Source: an uncultured Roseovarius sp.
GTDB lineage: Bacteria; Pseudomonadota; Alphaproteobacteria; Rhodobacterales; Rhodobacteraceae
Assembly (NCBI GenBank): GCA_934501475.1
Contig: CAKSUL010000042.1
Coordinates: forward strand, 1 to 16,170
Length of the DNA stretch: 16,170 nucleotides
Direction: 5' to 3'
The position numbers and the translations under genes were made by a program. Positions 13,245 to 16,170 of this stretch are shown one piece after another. The first letter of the stretch is position 1, and each line of letters starts with the position of its first letter. Under the pieces are notes generated by a model. It was not told where the DNA came from. It saw only the letters and a program-made list of their open reading frames with translations, and did no database searches.

Positions 13245-14423
13245 ATGTATCCCGAGCGGTTTTCGAACCTTCCGGCCTATGCGTTTCCGCGTCTGCGCGC
13301 CTTGCTTGACAGCCATGCGCCGGGCGGTGACGTGTTGCATATGACCATCGGTGAGCCGAAACATGCGTTTCCGGTCTGGATCACCGATATCATCATGCGC
13401 AGCGCGCATGAGTTCGGGATGTATCCACCCAATGACGGCACCCCGGAATTGCAGGGTGCGATTGCGGATTGGGTGAAGCGCCGCTTTGGTGTGACTCTGG
13501 ATGCGGGCACGCAGGTGATGGCGCTGAATGGCACGCGCGAGGGGCTGTATAACACGCTGATGGCGCTGTGCCCCGAGCAAAAGGCGGGCGGGCGGCCTGT
13601 CGTGTTGCTGCCCAATCCATTTTATCAGGTTTACATGGTGGCCGCGATTTCGGTCGGGGCGGAGCCGGTATTTGTGCCTGCGACGCGCGAAACCGGGTAT
13701 CTGCCGGATTATCGCGCCTTGCCCGAAGAGGTCCTGAACCGGGTGGCGGTGGCCTATCTGTGTTCGCCCAGCAACCCGCAGGGGGCGGTGGCGGGGCGCG
13801 AATATCTGGCCGATCTGCTGGACCTGGCCGAGCGCCATGATTTCCGCATCTTCGCCGATGAGTGTTACAGCGAGATTTACCGCGACATGCCCCCACCCGG
13901 CGCGTTGGAAGTGGCGCAGGCGCGTGGTGCGGATCCTGAGCGCGTGCTGGTGTTTCACAGCCTCTCGAAGCGGTCGAACCTGCCGGGGCTGCGCAGTGGT
14001 TTTGTGGCCGGGGGCCCTGAGTGCATCCGGCGTTGCAAGCAGTTGCGCGCCTATAGCGGTGCGCCATTGCCCCTGCCGTTGCAGCGTGTGGCCGAAGCGG
14101 TGTGGGGCGAAGATGACCATGTGATCGAGAACCGCCGCCTTTACGGCGAGAAATACGCCATGGCCGATGATATCCTGGGCGATGTGCCCGGCTATGTCGG
14201 CCCCGAGGCCGGATTTTTCCTGTGGCTGGCAGTGCCCGACGGCGAGGCGGCGGCGTTGCATCTGTGGCAACAGACCGGCGTGAGGGTGCTTCCGGGGGCC
14301 TATCTGAGCCGCGATACAGAGGCCGGCAACCCCGGCAAGGCATATATCCGGGTCGCCATGGTGGCCCCAAAAGACGAGATGGCGCGCGGGCTGATCCGCC
14401 TGCGCGACTGTCTTTATAGTTAG
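13245..14423 (+). CDS. PLP-dependent class I/II aminotransferase
   Basis: This 392-residue fold-type I aminotransferase has its Schiff-base lysine at Lys242 in HSLSKRSNLPGLRSG, PLP contacts at Asn177 (SPSNPQG), Asp205 and Tyr208 (FADECYSE), and a substrate-carboxylate arginine near 372 (AYIRVAMV). The SKRSNLPGLRSGF segment and total length are typical of the DapC-like group (N-succinyldiaminopimelate aminotransferase), which would tie it to lysine and peptidoglycan precursor synthesis. Other amino-acid aminotransferases share these features, so I keep the general name. The start ATG has GAGG nine bases upstream. ftsK follows after 13 bases and is probably cotranscribed, which fits a cell-wall/division link but does not prove it. 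Confidence 0.9.
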   Translation: MYPERFSNLPAYAFPRLRALLDSHAPGGDVLHMTIGEPKHAFPVWITDIIMRSAHEFGMYPPNDGTPELQGAIADWVKRRFGVTLDAGTQVMALNGTREGLYNTLMALCPEQKAGGRPVVLLPNPFYQVYMVAAISVGAEPVFVPATRETGYLPDYRALPEEVLNRVAVAYLCSPSNPQGAVAGREYLADLLDLAERHDFRIFADECYSEIYRDMPPPGALEVAQARGADPERVLVFHSLSKRSNLPGLRSGFVAGGPECIRRCKQLRAYSGAPLPLPLQRVAEAVWGEDDHVIENRRLYGEKYAMADDILGDVPGYVGPEAGFFLWLAVPDGEAAALHLWQQTGVRVLPGAYLSRDTEAGNPGKAYIRVAMVAPKDEMARGLIRLRDCLYS

Positions 14424-14436
14424 AACGAGGGACGAG

Positions 14437-16170
14437 ATGGCATATCAGGCACGCGGGCGCGATCCGCTATTGGACAGCAACATGGCCGAGGCGATTGAAA
14501 AGCGCGGCAAGGAATTGCTGGGGCTTGCCCTGATCGGGCTGGCGGTGATTGCGGCGATGATCTTTGCCTCTTATTCGCCGGATGATCCCAGTTGGCTGTC
14601 GGCGGTGGACACACCCGCGCAGAACTGGCTGGGCCAGAGCGGCGCGACGATTGCCGCGACGCTGTTCATGGTCGTGGGCTGGGGTGCGTGGGGCGTTGCG
14701 GTCACGCTGGCGGTCTGGGGCGTGCGGTTCATCCTGCATCGCGGGCAGGACCGGGTCATGGCGCGTCTGATCTTTGCGCCGATCTGGATTGCGGTGCTGT
14801 CGCTTTATGCTGCGTCGCTGACGCCGGGGGCGCAGTGGTATGCGACCCACAGCTTTGGTCTGGGCGGGATCTTTGGCGATACGGTTCTGGGCGCGTTGCT
14901 GGGCATTCTGCCGTTCGGACCGGCGGCGGGGCTGAAGATCCTGTCACTGGCGATGGGGATTCTCATGCTGGTGCTGGGCGGGTTCGTCCTGGGGTTTGAT
15001 CGCCGCGAAGTGGTGCGTGGTGCGCGCTTCTTGATGGTGGCGCTGATCATGAGCTACAGTACCCTTTTGACGCTGATGAACCGGGGGGCCGCCGGGGCGG
15101 CGCAGGCCGCGCGTGCGCGCCAGGAGCGCCGCCAGGAGCGCGCCGCGCTGAGCGCCGAACAGGACAGCGCCGCGCGTGTGCAGGTGGTTGCGCCGCGCAT
15201 GTCGCGCAACACGGGCCGCGTGATTGATGAGCCGACGCCGCACCATGCCCCATATGCCGCAGAAAAGCCCGCAGGTGGCCTGCTGTCGCGGATGCCGTCG
15301 CTGATCCGCCGCCACGATCCCCTGCCCGAGCCTGAACTGGTCGAGCAGCCCCCGACCACCAATCTGGCCGACATGCCCGGCGAGGACCGGATCAGGGCCA
15401 AGATCAGTGACGTGATCAAATCACGCGTGCGTCACAGCAACGCCATCCATGTCGAGGCGGTGACCCCGCTGACCAAGGGGCGCGGGCGTGGTCCCGATCC
15501 GCTGGTTCTGAACCTTGCGCCCCGGACCGCCCTGCCGCCCGAGCCGCCGCTGACCGCCTCGCTTGGGCGCGTGGCCGAGCCGCCCCTGACGGCGGCGCAT
15601 GTGACCGCCCCCGCCCGTGCCGCCGCGCCGATGCATTTCGAGGCCGCGCCCGATGAGGTGCTGGACATGTCCGACGCCGATCAGGACTGGATGCACGAGC
15701 CCGAATATGGCGCCGAGCCGCCGCTGAGCGCCGCGCCGCGCATCCCGGTTCCCGAGCCGCGCAAGGTGGTGCAGCATACCATGCGCAAGGCACCGCAGCC
15801 CTCGACGCGCGCCGTTGCCGAGGCGCAGCCGACGCTGCAATTCGATGAGCGGGCCAAGGTCGAGTTCGAGTTGCCGCCGCTCAGCCTGTTGTCCAATCCG
15901 GAAAAGATCACGCGCCATCATCTCAGCGATGAGGCGCTTGAGGAAAACGCGCGGATGCTGGAATCGGTGCTGGACGATTACGGGGTGAAGGGCGACATCG
16001 TGTCGGTGCGTCCCGGCCCCGTCGTCACCATGTATGAGCTTGAGCCCGCGCCGGGCCTCAAGGCCAGCCGGGTGATCGGGCTGGCCGATGACATCGCGCG
16101 CTCGATGTCGGCGCTGTCGGCGCGGGTCTCGACCGTGCCGGGGCGCAGCGTCATCGGGATCGAACTGCCC
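14437..16170 (+). CDS. ftsK: DNA translocase FtsK, 5' part (runs off the window)
   Basis: This open frame starts at the ATG at 14437 (AGGGA site just upstream) and continues without a stop for 578 codons to the window edge. FtsK couples cell division to chromosome segregation at the septum. The N-terminal part has several hydrophobic membrane segments between about residues 27 and 214, followed by a cytoplasmic linker rich in Pro, Ala and Arg (about 218-478). The start of the FtsK alpha domain follows (about 479-578: LLSNPEKITRHHLSDEALEENARMLE is the recognisable region, shortened here to its first parts LLSNPEK and DDYGVKGDI, then PGPVVTMYELEPAPG). The Walker ATPase and gamma domains lie beyond the window. 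The truncation is an artefact of the window, not damage to the gene. Confidence 0.95.
   Translation, partial: MAYQARGRDPLLDSNMAEAIEKRGKELLGLALIGLAVIAAMIFASYSPDDPSWLSAVDTPAQNWLGQSGATIAATLFMVVGWGAWGVAVTLAVWGVRFILHRGQDRVMARLIFAPIWIAVLSLYAASLTPGAQWYATHSFGLGGIFGDTVLGALLGILPFGPAAGLKILSLAMGILMLVLGGFVLGFDRREVVRGARFLMVALIMSYSTLLTLMNRGAAGAAQAARARQERRQERAALSAEQDSAARVQVVAPRMSRNTGRVIDEPTPHHAPYAAEKPAGGLLSRMPSLIRRHDPLPEPELVEQPPTTNLADMPGEDRIRAKISDVIKSRVRHSNAIHVEAVTPLTKGRGRGPDPLVLNLAPRTALPPEPPLTASLGRVAEPPLTAAHVTAPARAAAPMHFEAAPDEVLDMSDADQDWMHEPEYGAEPPLSAAPRIPVPEPRKVVQHTMRKAPQPSTRAVAEAQPTLQFDERAKVEFELPPLSLLSNPEKITRHHLSDEALEENARMLESVLDDYGVKGDIVSVRPGPVVTMYELEPAPGLKASRVIGLADDIARSMSALSARVSTVPGRSVIGIELP

Noticed and set aside
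14437..16170. FtsK as a truncated or broken gene
   Set aside because: The frame is open to the last base of the window and the conserved alpha domain is intact as far as it goes, so the missing motor domain reflects the window edge.

Overview
The window looks like a chromosomal segment of an alphaproteobacterium of the Rhodobacterales (Roseobacter/Rhodobacter) type. The evidence is high GC with strong third-position bias, the family-level character of every housekeeping protein, and the gene neighbourhoods uvrC-pgsA-moaD-moaE and UbiH-like hydroxylase / amidase / aminotransferase-ftsK. I recall both neighbourhoods from that order but could not check them here. Species cannot be named.

Left block (1-3860, + strand): a leader with an extended -10 promoter and reiterated DnaA-box-like motifs precedes uvrC (excision repair nuclease). 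It is followed by pgsA (phosphatidylglycerophosphate synthase), moaD and moaE (molybdopterin synthase small and large subunits, coupled to pgsA by a 1-nt stop/start overlap), and a small SCP2-type lipid-binding protein. Two small unrecognised genes run on the - strand (3873-4817): one secreted, one cytosolic. They read away from the next cluster.

Centre (4976-10441, + strand): eight co-directional, tightly spaced genes, every one with an export signal. In order they are a DUF4384-like protein, an OmpA-C peptidoglycan-binding protein, a lipoprotein with a YbaY/YscW-like domain, a second DUF4384-like protein, a secreted trypsin-family zymogen, a HExxH zinc-metallopeptidase-like protein, an orphan cysteine-rich secreted protein, and an M14-carboxypeptidase-like metallohydrolase. 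The gaps run from a 26-nt overlap to 37 nt and a candidate promoter lies just upstream, so this is probably one operon. It appears to encode a cell-envelope or extracellular module: wall/outer-membrane anchors plus three predicted hydrolases of different chemistry. I know of no named system with this composition, and it is the most interesting part of the window.

Right block (10442-16170): a UbiH/Coq6-type FAD hydroxylase on the - strand ends directly against the metallohydrolase gene. A divergent amidase gene is followed by a 159-bp spacer with two copies of a GGTA-N4-TACC motif, then a class I/II aminotransferase and the 5' part of ftsK, which runs off the window end.

No tRNA, rRNA, CRISPR array, transposase or insertion sequence was seen. 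There is no gene-free stretch longer than 300 bases; the largest are 1-220, 4818-4975 and 13086-13244.
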